A stretch of 64,000 nt of DNA from Cellulomonas xiejunii (GCF_024508315.1 NZ_CP101987.1:2232001-2296000); one strand, 5' to 3'; numbered from the stretch's first letter, positions 41,338 to 51,038 are shown. Notes: generated by a model not told the origin, from the letters alone. Program-made: numbers and translations.

Positions 41338-42660
41338 TCATCCCAGGTCGGCCTGCGCCGGGTGGCGCACGGCCCGGGCACCGAGGAGGGCGACGACGAC
41401 ACCCGTCGCTGCCACGACGGGCACGAGCAGGAACGCCTGGTGCGTGCCGAACGCGTCGGCGAGCGCACCCAGCAGGAACGGCGCGACGCCGATCGCGAGA
41501 GCCCCCGCGAGCGTCGCGTGCGACTGAGCGCGGTCGCCCTGCCCGGGCGAGACCGCCAGGAGCAGCGCGACGCCCAGCGGGTACTGCGCGCCGTAGCCGA
41601 ACCCCGCGACGACCAGGCCGGTCAGTGCCACCCCGACGTCCGTCGCGGTCCACAGCAGCGCCCACCCGGCGATGGCGAGGGCGAAGGAGCCGGCGAGCAG
41701 GTGCGCCGGGTGCACCCGCAGCGAGAGCGGCCCGACGATGAACCGCATGATCGACATGCCCGCGACGAGACCGGCGGTCGTCGCCGTCGCGATGCCCGCC
41801 CCGGCGTCGGTGCGCGCCAGCACGAGGTCCGTCGCCCAGTACGTCGTGGCGTTCTCGAGCGCGATCGCGGCGACGAGCGCCGCGAGGAAGAGCGGCGCCG
41901 CGTGACGCGAGAATCGGGACCCGCCCGGCGTCGACCGGTCGGCGGTCCCGTCGACCTGGGGTCCGTCCGGGGCGCTCGGAACGGGTGCCGCGTCCGACAC
42001 GTCCGCACGCCCTGTCGGCGCGGTGTCCGCCGCGTCCCCCCGTCCCCCCCGGACCGACGACCGAGGCAACGCCGGCGTCGCGGGCAGACGGCTGATGACC
42101 AGCGCCGTCACCACGGCCAGGACCGCCGTCACCGCCACGCCCGGGCGCCAGCCCCACCCGGCGGCGACGCACGCCCCGACGGCGATCGGCCCGACCAGAC
42201 CGACGGACGAGCCCACACCGTTGGCCTCCGTGATGGCTGCCGACGCAGCGGGACCCGCGTGCTGCGCGACCCCGACCTGCGTGGAGGCGATCATCACGTT
42301 CCCACCCACCGCGGTGACGAACATGCCCGTCAGCGTCCACGGCAGGGTCGGGCCGAGCAGCAGGCCCGTGACGCCCACCGCCACGAGCACCAGGGCGACG
42401 ACGATCGTCGCGCGCCGACCGAAGCGACGGACCGCGCGCGGCGTCAGCGGCGCGGCCGCCAGCCCGCCGACGGCCATCGCGGTCCCGTGCAGGCCCGCCT
42501 GCGCAGCGGTGACACCGAGCTCGTCAGCCAGCAGCGGCACCGAGGGGTTGAAGCTGTACAGCAACCAGCCCCACACGACGAACGGGGTGTAGAGGCCGAG
42601 CGTGAGACGGTCCCGGACGAGCCGCGGGCGCAGCGGTGGCATGGGAGGAGCATCGGTCAC
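41338..42660 (-). CDS. MFS transporter
   Basis: A 440-aa major facilitator with twelve predicted helices and a long, charged, Pro/Asp-rich central loop (about residues 200-245). The cytoplasmic loop 2-3 motif A appears as PRAVRRFGRRATIVVAL near residue 75. Substrate cannot be deduced; sugar- or drug-efflux type are both possible. The start is GTG 42660 or ATG 42642. The GH10 xylanase gene ends 70 bp upstream of the start on the same strand. Confidence 0.87.
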   Translation of the reverse strand: MTDAPPMPPLRPRLVRDRLTLGLYTPFVVWGWLLYSFNPSVPLLADELGVTAAQAGLHGTAMAVGGLAAAPLTPRAVRRFGRRATIVVALVLVAVGVTGLLLGPTLPWTLTGMFVTAVGGNVMIASTQVGVAQHAGPAASAAITEANGVGSSVGLVGPIAVGACVAAGWGWRPGVAVTAVLAVVTALVISRLPATPALPRSSVRGGRGDAADTAPTGRADVSDAAPVPSAPDGPQVDGTADRSTPGGSRFSRHAAPLFLAALVAAIALENATTYWATDLVLARTDAGAGIATATTAGLVAGMSIMRFIVGPLSLRVHPAHLLAGSFALAIAGWALLWTATDVGVALTGLVVAGFGYGAQYPLGVALLLAVSPGQGDRAQSHATLAGALAIGVAPFLLGALADAFGTHQAFLLVPVVAATGVVVALLGARAVRHPAQADLG

Positions 42661-42730
42661 CGGGCACCGCGGGACTCAGCCCGCACCCGTCTGCGGTGTG
42701 CGCCGCACCGCGGACCGGTCCCCGTAGGGG

Positions 42731-44026
42731 TCATCGCACGGTGACGGCGACCTCGGCGGCGTCGTCACCCACCTGGACCTCGGTCCGGGTGCCGTGCGCC
42801 TCCACCGCGTAGCGGCCGGGCAGACCCGACACCTGCACCCGTCCCTCGTCGTCGGTCACCGCCGTGGTCGGCGCGAGCCACCACTGCCCGCGGATCAGGC
42901 CGCGCAGCGCGTCGTACGACGGCTTGGGCGTCCCGTCGGCGAACACGAGACCACCGGGCGCGTTGAGCCACATGCCGTGGTCCGAGAGCCCCCAGTACGT
43001 GATGACCTGCACGCGCGGGTCGGCGACGAGCGTGGAGTACAGCTCGACCGCGTCCTGCGCCTGGCGCTCGAGGCCGTCGGGCGTGCTGGGCCACTGCTCG
43101 ACCTGGTGGTCGTTCAGGTCGTCGAGGTGCTTCGGCATGAGGTCACCGGACATCAGGGTGATCTCCGTGAAGTGCAGCGGCAGGCCGAACCGGCCGAAGC
43201 GCTCGAGGACGTCGAGCGTCTTCTCCTTGCCCCACGTGCCCTGGTGCATGTGGCTCTGCAGCCCCAGTGCGTCGATGCGGATGCCGGCGGCGAGGCACTC
43301 CTCGATGAGGTGCTCGTAGTCCGCGGACATGTCGAAGTCGTTGAGCAGCAGCGTCGCCGACGGGTTGGCCGCCCGCGCCTCCTCGAACGCCAGGCGCACC
43401 ATCCCGACACGGCCCACGGTCTTGGCGACGCGCGTCACCGCGTTGTCGTCCTTGGTGAAGACCGGCATGATCACGACCTCGTTGATCGCGTCCCACGTGT
43501 CGACGAGCCCGGCGAACTCCGACGCGTCACGCTGGACGCGGGCGCGCAGCAGCCGCAGCACCTCGTCGTCGGGCTTGGGCACGAGCCACTGCGGGGCGAC
43601 CGTGTGCCAGACCAGGGGGTGGCCCTTGACGCGGGCACCGCGTGAGACGAAGTGCTCGGCCGCGGCACGCAGCGCAGCGGTGCGCGGCTTGCCCTCCTCC
43701 GGCTCGAACGTGCCCCAGTAGAACGGCAGCGTCGCGGTGTCGAACAGGTCGAACCACAGGGCGTCGAGCCGCTCGTGCAGCTCCTCCTCCGCCGCCGTGA
43801 ACGGCTTGCCCGCGAGCCGACGCCCCGCACGGTGCACCTCGTCGAACCCGATGCACCCGAAGCCGAGGTCGTGGCCCGTCTGCTCCACGGTGACGGACGA
43901 CCCGACCAGCGGCCTGCCTGCCGGGTCGAGCAGCTGCACCGTCCGCGTCCGGGTGCGGTGCGCGACCCCGGGATCGGCGACGGCCGCACTGGCCACGGCT
44001 GCGGACGTGTTCGGCGGGGGGGTCAT
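42731..44026 (-). CDS. GH10 endo-beta-1,4-xylanase without signal peptide
   Basis: A 431-aa glycoside hydrolase family 10 enzyme. An N-terminal beta domain (residues 25-60, RTVQLLDPAGRPLVGSSVTV) precedes the TIM barrel. The acid/base is Glu183 in WDAINEV, the nucleophile Glu288 in HFTEITL, and substrate residues include HPLVWHT and the LQSHMHQG loop. A small C-terminal beta domain (residues 385-431) follows. There is no signal peptide or binding module, so the enzyme should be cytosolic, hydrolysing imported xylo-oligosaccharides. GAGGAG lies 5 nt before the ATG. The upstream gene is a DASS anion carrier 85 bp away. Confidence 0.91.
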   Translation of the reverse strand: MTPPPNTSAAVASAAVADPGVAHRTRTRTVQLLDPAGRPLVGSSVTVEQTGHDLGFGCIGFDEVHRAGRRLAGKPFTAAEEELHERLDALWFDLFDTATLPFYWGTFEPEEGKPRTAALRAAAEHFVSRGARVKGHPLVWHTVAPQWLVPKPDDEVLRLLRARVQRDASEFAGLVDTWDAINEVVIMPVFTKDDNAVTRVAKTVGRVGMVRLAFEEARAANPSATLLLNDFDMSADYEHLIEECLAAGIRIDALGLQSHMHQGTWGKEKTLDVLERFGRFGLPLHFTEITLMSGDLMPKHLDDLNDHQVEQWPSTPDGLERQAQDAVELYSTLVADPRVQVITYWGLSDHGMWLNAPGGLVFADGTPKPSYDALRGLIRGQWWLAPTTAVTDDEGRVQVSGLPGRYAVEAHGTRTEVQVGDDAAEVAVTVR

Positions 44027-44111
44027 GCGGCTCCTCAGGACAGGGGGACGAAGCGGTCGGCGACCGAGCCACAGCAGGGGCGTCGTCGCACCGATGCACA
44101 GACTCTCATCC

Positions 44112-45647
44112 TCAGGCGGGGATCCCCAGCACCCACGATGCGAGGGTCGTGACCGTGATCGTCACCAGCAGCACGGACGCCACGCTCAGGGGCGCCCCCG
44201 CCCGGATCATGTCGGGTACCCGCACGTACCCCGACGAGTACGCGATGGCGTTGGGCGGCGTGGCCGCCGGCATCATGAACGTGCAACCCGCCGCCAGGGC
44301 GACCGGCACCGCGAGCAGCAGCGGGCCGTAGCCGAGGGCCGCTCCGACCGTGCTCATGATGGGCAGCAGGGTCGCGGCGGTCGCGGTGTTCGACATGAAC
44401 TCCGTCATCGCGACCGTCAGCAGGCAGACCACCGCGATGACCAGGACGGTCGGCAGACCGTCCAGGCCCTTCGCCCGCTCACCGATCCACTGCGACAGGC
44501 CCGAGGACGTGATCTGCGACGCGAGTGCCAGCCCTCCGCCGAACAGCAGCAGGATGCCCCACGGCAGCTCGCGCGTGTCCGACCAGTCGAGCAGCCGGCC
44601 GCCGCAGTCCGCGCCCGACGGCAGCAGGAACAGCAGGACGGCGACGAGGATCGCGACCACCTCGTCCGTCACCGGGGTGCCGCGCCAGATCAGCGGCAGG
44701 GCGATCCACGAGAGCGCCGCGAGCGCGAAGACCACGACGACGCGCCGCTGCGGGTGGCCCATCGGTCCGAGCCTGGCGAGCTCCGTCCTGACCACGGAGT
44801 CGTCGTCGCACAGGGGCTCCGGGTCGATGCGGAAGACCAGGCGGGTCAGGACCAGCCACGCGATCAGCAGGAACACCACCGACAGCGGCAGCCCCACGGC
44901 CATCCACTGGCCGAAGGAGATCTCGATGCCGTACGTCTCGGACATGTACCCGACGAGCAGCGCGTTGGGCGGGCTGGCGATGATGGTGCCGAACGACCCG
45001 ATCGTGGCGGCGTACGCGATGCCGAGCATCAGCGCGGCGGAGAGCCGAGCGTCGACGCCGCCGCGCTCACGTCCGAGCAGCGCGAGCACCGACACGCCGA
45101 TGGGCAGCATCATCACGGCGGTCGCGGTGTTGGAGACCCACATGCTCAGCAGCGCGGTCGCCACCATCATCCCCAGGACCAGACGACGCGGCGCGGTCCC
45201 GACCAGGCGCACCACCCCCAGCGCGATGCGCAGGTGGACGTCCCAGCGTTGCAGCGCGATGGCGAGGACGAACCCGCCGAGGAACAGGAAGATCACCTTG
45301 TTGGCGTAGGGCGCCGCGACGTCCGCCACGGGCGCGACGCCGGCGACCGGCATCACGACCAGCGGCAGCAGCGCGGTCACGGCCAGCGGCAGCGCCTCGG
45401 TCATCCACCACACGCCCATGAGGACGAGCGTCGCTGCGGTCACCGCCCCGGCGTACGCGGGCGCACCGGCGGCCTCGGGCGGCATGTCGGGGACCACCCA
45501 GGCGACGAGCGCCGCGAGCAGCGGACCGACGACCAGGCCGACGGTCGGGCGGCTCGGGCGGCGCAGCCGCTCCGCACGCGGGGGCCCGCTCCCACGGTTC
45601 CGTCCCTGTGAGGGGTGCGTGGGTGCCGGGGCTGCGGTGGAGCTGAT
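44112..45647 (-). CDS. DASS (SLC13)-family anion symporter, probable ATC start
   Basis: A divalent anion:sodium symporter taking up dicarboxylates or sulfate. Both conserved SNT motifs are present: WVSNTATAVMMLPI in the first half and FMSNTATAATLLPIM in the second, with the WWMTEALPLAVTALLPL signature near the N-terminus. A GTG at 45497 would give 461 aa but cuts off the first helix, VGLVVGPLLAALVAWVV, lying in frame upstream. The only plausible start for that helix is ATC at 45647, followed by AGC TCC ACC. GAGAGGG sits 7 nt upstream of it and a TAGCGT -10 37 nt further, giving 511 aa. Confidence 0.88.
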   Translation of the reverse strand: MSSTAAPAPTHPSQGRNRGSGPPRAERLRRPSRPTVGLVVGPLLAALVAWVVPDMPPEAAGAPAYAGAVTAATLVLMGVWWMTEALPLAVTALLPLVVMPVAGVAPVADVAAPYANKVIFLFLGGFVLAIALQRWDVHLRIALGVVRLVGTAPRRLVLGMMVATALLSMWVSNTATAVMMLPIGVSVLALLGRERGGVDARLSAALMLGIAYAATIGSFGTIIASPPNALLVGYMSETYGIEISFGQWMAVGLPLSVVFLLIAWLVLTRLVFRIDPEPLCDDDSVVRTELARLGPMGHPQRRVVVVFALAALSWIALPLIWRGTPVTDEVVAILVAVLLFLLPSGADCGGRLLDWSDTRELPWGILLLFGGGLALASQITSSGLSQWIGERAKGLDGLPTVLVIAVVCLLTVAMTEFMSNTATAATLLPIMSTVGAALGYGPLLLAVPVALAAGCTFMMPAATPPNAIAYSSGYVRVPDMIRAGAPLSVASVLLVTITVTTLASWVLGIPA

Positions 45648-45690
45648 GGGTCGACCCTCTCGTCACGTGGCGGGTACGTCGTCCCACTCG

Positions 45691-45696
45691 ACGCTA
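45691..45696 (-). promoter_or_regulatory. Predicted -10 element, DASS gene
   Basis: TAGCGT on the minus strand predicts a leader of about 37 nt ending in GAGAGGG before the ATC codon at 45647. Confidence 0.4.
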
Positions 45697-45798
45697 CGTC
45701 GTGGCCGGCGGGCCCCCGTGGGACCTTCGGGTCACCAGTGACGCGCCTCACCGACCGTCGATCCGAGCGACCGTCGACCACCAGCCACGCGTGCCGCG

Positions 45799-47805
45799 TC
45801 AGTCGACGGGGGCCACCGCCGCGGCGAACTGGCTCTCGTAGAGCCGCGCGTAGGCGCCACCGGCAGCGAGGAGCTCGCCGTGGCTGCCCTTCTCGACGAT
45901 CTGCCCGTGCTCCATCACGAGGATGACGTCCGCGTCGCGGATCGTCGACAGGCGGTGCGCGATGACGAACGACGTGCGTCCCACGCGCAGGGCGTTCATC
46001 GCGTGCTGCACGAGCACCTCGGTGCGCGTGTCCACGGACGACGTCGCCTCGTCGAGGATGAGGATCGCCGGGTCGGCGAGGAACGCGCGCGCGATCGTCA
46101 GCAGCTGCTTCTCGCCCGCCGACACCGCACCGCCCTCGTCGTCGAGGACGGTCTCGTACCCCTCGGGCAGCGTCCGTACGAAGCGGTCGACGTGCGTGGC
46201 GACGGCGGCCTCGACGATCTGGACGTGCGTCGCGTCGTCGACGCCGTAGGCGATGTTCTCCGCGATGGTCCCCTGGTACAGCCAGGTGTCCTGCAGGACC
46301 ATGCCCACCTGGGAGCGCAGCGCGTCGCGCGTGAGGTCCCGGGTGTCGACGCCGTCGAGCGTGATCCGGCCGCCGTCGACCTCGTAGAACCGCATCACGA
46401 GGTTGACGAGCGTGGTCTTGCCCGCACCGGTCGGCCCGACGATCGCGACGGTCTGGCCGGGCTCGGCGACGACCGACAGGTGCTCGATCAGCGGGGTGTC
46501 GTGCTCGTAGCGGAACGACACGTCCTCGAACGCGACCCGTCCCCGCACGCGCGGCGGCAGCGTGACCGGCTGCGCGGGGTCCGGGGACTGCTCGTCCGCG
46601 TCGAGGAGCTCGAAGACACGCTCCGCCGACGCGACGCCCGACTGCAGCAGGTTCGCCATGGAGGCGATCTGCGTGATCGGCTGCGTGAACTGCCGTGAGT
46701 ACTGGATGAACGCCTGGACGTCACCGAGCGTCATCGTGCCCGACGCGACCCGCAGGCCGCCGACCACCGCGACCACGAGGTAGTTGAGGTTCGCGACGAA
46801 CCCGAGGGCCGGCTGGATGATCCCGGAGATGAACTGCGCCCGGAACGACGACTCGTAGAGCCGCTCGTTGCGCTCGGCGAACGTCGCGGCGGCCTCCTCC
46901 TGACGCCCGAAGACGGTCACGAGCGCGTGGCCGGTGAACATCTCCTCGATGTGCGCGTTGAGCTTGCCGGTCCAGGCCCACTGCTCGACGAACTGCGGCT
47001 GCGAGCGCTTGGCGATGGCCGCGGCGATCACGACGGACAACGGGACGGTGACCAGGGCGACGACCGCCAGCAGCGGGGAGATCCAGAACATCATCGCCAG
47101 GACCCCCACGACCGTGAGCACCGACGTCACGAGCTGCGACAGGGTCTGCTGCACCGTCTGGGCGACGTTGTCGATGTCGTTGGTCACGCGGGAGAGCAGC
47201 TCGCCACGCGGCTGCTGGTCGAAGTACGACAGGGGGACGCGCGCGAGCTTCTCCTCGACCTGCGAACGCATCCGGCGGACGGTGTTCTGCACCGCGCGTG
47301 CGGTCAGGCGGCCCTGGAGCCAGGAGAAGAGGAACGCCGCGACGTACACGGCCAGGACGACCAGCAGGATCGAGCCGAGCCGCTGGAAGTCGACGCCGGA
47401 CCCGACGGTCAGCTGCGCCATGCCGCTGACGAGGTCGGCGAGCTGCTCCTGCCCGGCGGCCCGCAGCGCCTCGACGGCCTGCGACTGCGACGCCCCGGCC
47501 GGCACGACCTGCCCGAGCTGGCGCGAGACGACGCCCTCGAACAGCACGTCGGTCGCGTTGCCGAGGAGCTTGGGACCGGCGACCGCCGCGGCGACGGACA
47601 GCGCCCCCAGGACCAGGACCGCGAGGAGCCGTGCGCGCTCCGGGCGCAGCACGGTGAGCAGGCGACGCAGCGAACCGCGGAAGTCCATCGACTTCTGCCC
47701 GGGCATCCCGAGCCCCGGGCCCATGTGACCGCCGCGCGGACCGCCCGGGGGCGGACCCGGGGGTGCCGTGCCGCCGGCGCGCGGTTCCTTCGCCGTGCCG
47801 CTCAT
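45799..47805 (-). CDS. ABC exporter half-transporter, subunit B
   Basis: A 668-aa type IV ABC exporter subunit (membrane domain fused to ATPase) that pairs with the upstream gene. Six helices span about 60-380. The nucleotide-binding domain has Walker A VGPTGAGKTTL (near 458) and a canonical Walker B LILDEATSS with catalytic Glu, but its signature motif is VSAGEKQ rather than LSGGQ. A Pro/Gly-rich 45-residue N-terminal extension precedes the membrane domain. GGAGG lies 8 nt before the ATG, which overlaps the stop of the partner gene by 4 nt. Likely exports a drug or lipid. Confidence 0.93.
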   Translation of the reverse strand: MSGTAKEPRAGGTAPPGPPPGGPRGGHMGPGLGMPGQKSMDFRGSLRRLLTVLRPERARLLAVLVLGALSVAAAVAGPKLLGNATDVLFEGVVSRQLGQVVPAGASQSQAVEALRAAGQEQLADLVSGMAQLTVGSGVDFQRLGSILLVVLAVYVAAFLFSWLQGRLTARAVQNTVRRMRSQVEEKLARVPLSYFDQQPRGELLSRVTNDIDNVAQTVQQTLSQLVTSVLTVVGVLAMMFWISPLLAVVALVTVPLSVVIAAAIAKRSQPQFVEQWAWTGKLNAHIEEMFTGHALVTVFGRQEEAAATFAERNERLYESSFRAQFISGIIQPALGFVANLNYLVVAVVGGLRVASGTMTLGDVQAFIQYSRQFTQPITQIASMANLLQSGVASAERVFELLDADEQSPDPAQPVTLPPRVRGRVAFEDVSFRYEHDTPLIEHLSVVAEPGQTVAIVGPTGAGKTTLVNLVMRFYEVDGGRITLDGVDTRDLTRDALRSQVGMVLQDTWLYQGTIAENIAYGVDDATHVQIVEAAVATHVDRFVRTLPEGYETVLDDEGGAVSAGEKQLLTIARAFLADPAILILDEATSSVDTRTEVLVQHAMNALRVGRTSFVIAHRLSTIRDADVILVMEHGQIVEKGSHGELLAAGGAYARLYESQFAAAVAPVD

Positions 47806-49547
47806 GCCGCCTCCTGCGCGCTCAGCTGGGAGTACACGATCTCCTGGTACGTCTCGTTCGAGGCGAGGAGCTCGTCGTGCGTGCCGTCCCCGACGACACG
47901 GCCCTCGTCGAGGACGAGGATCCGGTCGGCGAACCGGATGGTCGCGACGCGTTGCGCGACGACGAGGACGGTGGCGTCCCGCGTCTCGGGCGCCAGGGCG
48001 GCCCGCAGTGCCGCGTCCGTCGCGTAGTCGAGCGCGGAGAAGGAGTCGTCGAAGAGGTAGATGCTCGGGCGTCGGACGAGCGCGCGCGCGATCGCGAGCC
48101 GCTGGCGCTGGCCGCCGGACAGGTTGGTCCCGCCCTGTGCCACCGGTGCGTCCAGCCCTTCGGGGAGCTCCTCGACGAAGTCGCGCGCCTGGGCCACCTC
48201 GAGCGCGTGCCACAGCTCGGCGTCGTCCGCGTCGGGCCTGCCGAACTGCAGGTTGCTGCGCACCGTCCCGGTGAACAGGTACGGCCGCTGCGGCACAAAC
48301 CCGATCCGGGCACCGAGCTCGGCCGGGTCGGCGTCCCGCACGTCCACGCCGTCGACGAGGACGCGCCCGCCGGTGACGTCGTAGAGCCGCGGCACGAGGT
48401 GCAGCAGCGTCGTCTTCCCGGAGCCCGTCGAGCCGATGATCGCGGTCGTCCGGCCGGGCTCGGCGACGAACGACACGTCCCGCAGCACCGCGTCCTCCGC
48501 CCCCGGGTAGCGGAACTCGACGTCACGCAGCTCGAGCAGCCCCGGACGCGCGTCCGCGCCCGTCGGGAACGCGACGGGCCGGTCGGGTGCCCGGACCGTG
48601 GTGGAGGTGTCCAGCACCTCGCCGATGCGGTCGGCCGACACCATGGCCCGCGGCACCATGACGACCATCATCGAGCTCATCATCACGGCCATGAGGACGA
48701 ACATGATGTAGCTGAGGAAGGCGATCAGCGACCCGATCTGCATCTCACCGGAGTCCACCCGCTGCGCGCCGAACCACACGACCGAGATGCTCGAGAGGTT
48801 CATCACCAGCATCACGACGGGGAACATCAGGGCGAACAGCAGGCCCGCTCGCAGCGAGGCGATGTACAGGTCGGTGTTGGCGACCTCGAACCGCGCCTGC
48901 TCCTGGCGCTCGCGCACGAACGCCCGGATGACGCGAACGCCGGACAGCTGCTCGCGCATGACCCGGTTGACCGCGTCGATGCGCTTCTGCATCTGCCGGA
49001 ACCACGGCACCATGCGGGACACGATCAGCCCGATGACCACTGCCAGCACCGGCACCACCACGAGCAGCAGGCCCGAGAGCCCGACGTCCTCGCGCAACGA
49101 CATCACCACGCCGCCGATGAGCATGAGCGGGGCCATGACGAGGAACACGAACGTCATGAACACGACCATCTGCACCTGCTGGACGTCGTTCGTCGTGCGG
49201 GTGATCAGCGTCGGCGCGCCGAACCGGCCCATCTCCTGCTGGGAGTAGGACTGGACCTGCGCGAACACGCGGGCACGGACGTCGCGACCGAACGACATCG
49301 CGGCACGAGCGCCGTACCAGACCGCCGCGATCGACGCGGCGACCTGCACCAGGCTGACCCCCAGCATGACCACGCCCAGCCGCCAGATGGTCGCCGTGTC
49401 ACCCTGCGCGACCCCGTCGTCGATGATGTCGGCGTTGAGGCTCGGCAGCCACAGCGTCGCGATCACCTGCACGAGCTGCAGCGCGAGCACGGCGACGACG
49501 GCACCCCGGTAGGGGCGCAGATGCTCCCGGAGCAGACGTACCAGCAT
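47802..49547 (-). CDS. ABC exporter half-transporter, subunit A
   Basis: A 581-aa ABC exporter subunit. The membrane domain starts immediately (LVRLLREHLRPYRGAVVAVL) and carries six helices to about residue 320. Walker A is IGSTGSGKTTL near 372 and the signature is the canonical NLSGGQRQRL near 475. Walker B is YLFDDSFSALD, with Asp replacing the catalytic Glu. Together with subunit B this predicts one consensus and one degenerate ATP site, as in LmrCD- and TM287/288-type heterodimers. The gene is first in a two-gene operon, with a 4-bp overlap (ATGA) to subunit B. Confidence 0.93.
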   Translation of the reverse strand: MLVRLLREHLRPYRGAVVAVLALQLVQVIATLWLPSLNADIIDDGVAQGDTATIWRLGVVMLGVSLVQVAASIAAVWYGARAAMSFGRDVRARVFAQVQSYSQQEMGRFGAPTLITRTTNDVQQVQMVVFMTFVFLVMAPLMLIGGVVMSLREDVGLSGLLLVVVPVLAVVIGLIVSRMVPWFRQMQKRIDAVNRVMREQLSGVRVIRAFVRERQEQARFEVANTDLYIASLRAGLLFALMFPVVMLVMNLSSISVVWFGAQRVDSGEMQIGSLIAFLSYIMFVLMAVMMSSMMVVMVPRAMVSADRIGEVLDTSTTVRAPDRPVAFPTGADARPGLLELRDVEFRYPGAEDAVLRDVSFVAEPGRTTAIIGSTGSGKTTLLHLVPRLYDVTGGRVLVDGVDVRDADPAELGARIGFVPQRPYLFTGTVRSNLQFGRPDADDAELWHALEVAQARDFVEELPEGLDAPVAQGGTNLSGGQRQRLAIARALVRRPSIYLFDDSFSALDYATDAALRAALAPETRDATVLVVAQRVATIRFADRILVLDEGRVVGDGTHDELLASNETYQEIVYSQLSAQEAA

Positions 49548-49683
49548 GGTCAGGGCCCTTCCGTGGCGGCGGGATCCGCCGGTGGACGACGCGCCCGGCC
49601 CCCGAGGAGCCGGACTGCGGCAGGTACACGATGCCGCGCCTGAGGCCGGTGGGCACCACCATTCCGCGCAGGGCGGACAGGCC

Positions 49684-49714
49684 GACGCCGGCACCCCGTG
49701 GGGGCGCCGGCGTC
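49684..49714 (-). terminator. Hairpin downstream of SPFH gene
   Basis: GACGCCGGC pairs with GCCGGCGTC, extended inward by CCCC/GGGG, 18 nt past the SPFH stop. No T-tract. Confidence 0.6.
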
Positions 49715-49731
49715 GGGCGAGCGGACGAGCG

Positions 49732-50955
49732 TCAGGGCGTCGGCTGTGCCGGCGGACGGGGGTCGTCGCGCGGCGGGACGTCCTGCTGCGGGTCGGGCCG
49801 CGGCGTCGCGGTCGGCGACCCGTACGTCGGCTGCTGCGGCGCCGCCGGACCCGCACCGGGTCGCTGACCCCGTTCGGCCGACGGGTCGAAGGGCACCCCC
49901 GAGAGCGTGCCCGCGCTCGTCGCGTCCGCCGTGGCCGCCGCCGACTCGCGTCGCGCCTCGGCCAGTGCCTCGCTCGGGTCCGTCAGCGACACGGGCGGCA
50001 GGTCGCCGTCGGCGATGGGCGAGCTCCCCGCGGGACGCGTCGGGTAGTCGCCGTCGTCGCCGGAGCCACCCTGGAAGCCCTTCGAGAGCCACCCCAGGGC
50101 GCCGCTGAGCTCGGCGGGCAGGAACCACATCTTGTTCGACGGGCTCGCGGCGATCTTCGGCAGGGTCTGCAGGTACTGGTACGCGAGCAGCTTGGGGTCG
50201 GCGTCGCCGCGGTGCACCGCGTCGAAGACCTGCAGGATCGCGCGGGCCTCACCCTCGGCCCGCAGGATGGCGGACTGCGCCTCACCCTCGGCCCGCAGGA
50301 TCGCCGACTGCTTCTCGCCCTCGGCGGTGAGGATCGCGGACTGCTTGACGCCCTCGGCCGTGAGGATCGCGGCGCGCCGGTCACGCTCGGCACGCATCTG
50401 CTGCTCCATCGAGCCCTGCACCGAGGCGGGCGGGTCGATCGCCTTGAGCTCGACGCGGTTCACGCGGATGCCCCACTTGCCGGTCGCCTCGTCGAGCACA
50501 CCGCGCAGCTGGCCGTTGATCTGGTCGCGGCTCGTCAGGGTCTGCTCGAGGTCCATGGACCCGATGACGTTACGCAGCGTCGTGACCGTCAGCTGCTCGA
50601 TACCGGTGATGTAGTTCGCGATCTCGTAGACCGCGTCCTTCGGCGACGTCACCTGGAAGTAGATGACGGTGTCGATGCTCACCACGAGGTTGTCGGACGT
50701 GATGACCGGCTGCGGCGGGAACGACACGACCTGCTCCCGCAGGTCGACGCTCGCTCGCACGCGGTCCACGAACGGGATCAGCAGGTGCAGACCGGCGTCG
50801 AGCGTCTTGTTGTACCGTCCCAGCCGCTCCACGATGATCGCCACCGCCTGCGGCACGATCCGCACCGCGCGCGCCAGCGCGACGACGACGAAGATCAGGA
50901 CCAGGACGAGGACGGCGATCAAGGCGATCTGGCCGGCTTCGGGGCCGTCGTTCAT
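49732..50955 (-). CDS. SPFH/band-7 membrane protein (stomatin/paraslipin type)
   Basis: A 407-aa SPFH protein that likely oligomerises into membrane scaffolds and may modulate proteases or membrane fluidity. One N-terminal transmembrane helix (about 10-30) is followed by the SPFH domain (RIVPQAVAIIVERLGRYNKTL onwards to about 190). Then comes a region of repeated AILTAEG/AILRAEGEAQS units (about 190-245), typical of stomatin-like proteins. The C-terminal 100 residues are Pro/Gln-rich and disordered. It lies 83 bp downstream of the NfeD gene, the usual SPFH partner. Confidence 0.93.
   Translation of the reverse strand: MNDGPEAGQIALIAVLVLVLIFVVVALARAVRIVPQAVAIIVERLGRYNKTLDAGLHLLIPFVDRVRASVDLREQVVSFPPQPVITSDNLVVSIDTVIYFQVTSPKDAVYEIANYITGIEQLTVTTLRNVIGSMDLEQTLTSRDQINGQLRGVLDEATGKWGIRVNRVELKAIDPPASVQGSMEQQMRAERDRRAAILTAEGVKQSAILTAEGEKQSAILRAEGEAQSAILRAEGEARAILQVFDAVHRGDADPKLLAYQYLQTLPKIAASPSNKMWFLPAELSGALGWLSKGFQGGSGDDGDYPTRPAGSSPIADGDLPPVSLTDPSEALAEARRESAAATADATSAGTLSGVPFDPSAERGQRPGAGPAAPQQPTYGSPTATPRPDPQQDVPPRDDPRPPAQPTP
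50232..50395. repeat. Internal coding repeat of SPFH protein
   Basis: Four to five imperfect units of about 36 bp encode the RAEGEAQSAIL heptad-like repeats in the coiled-coil part. Confidence 0.55.
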
Positions 50956-51038
50956 GGGACCTCCGCAGGTTCTGCCGCCCGTACCGGGACGGCCACGGTG
51001 ACCCGGGAGCCCGGGTCGGTGTCTCGGTCGGCTCGCCG

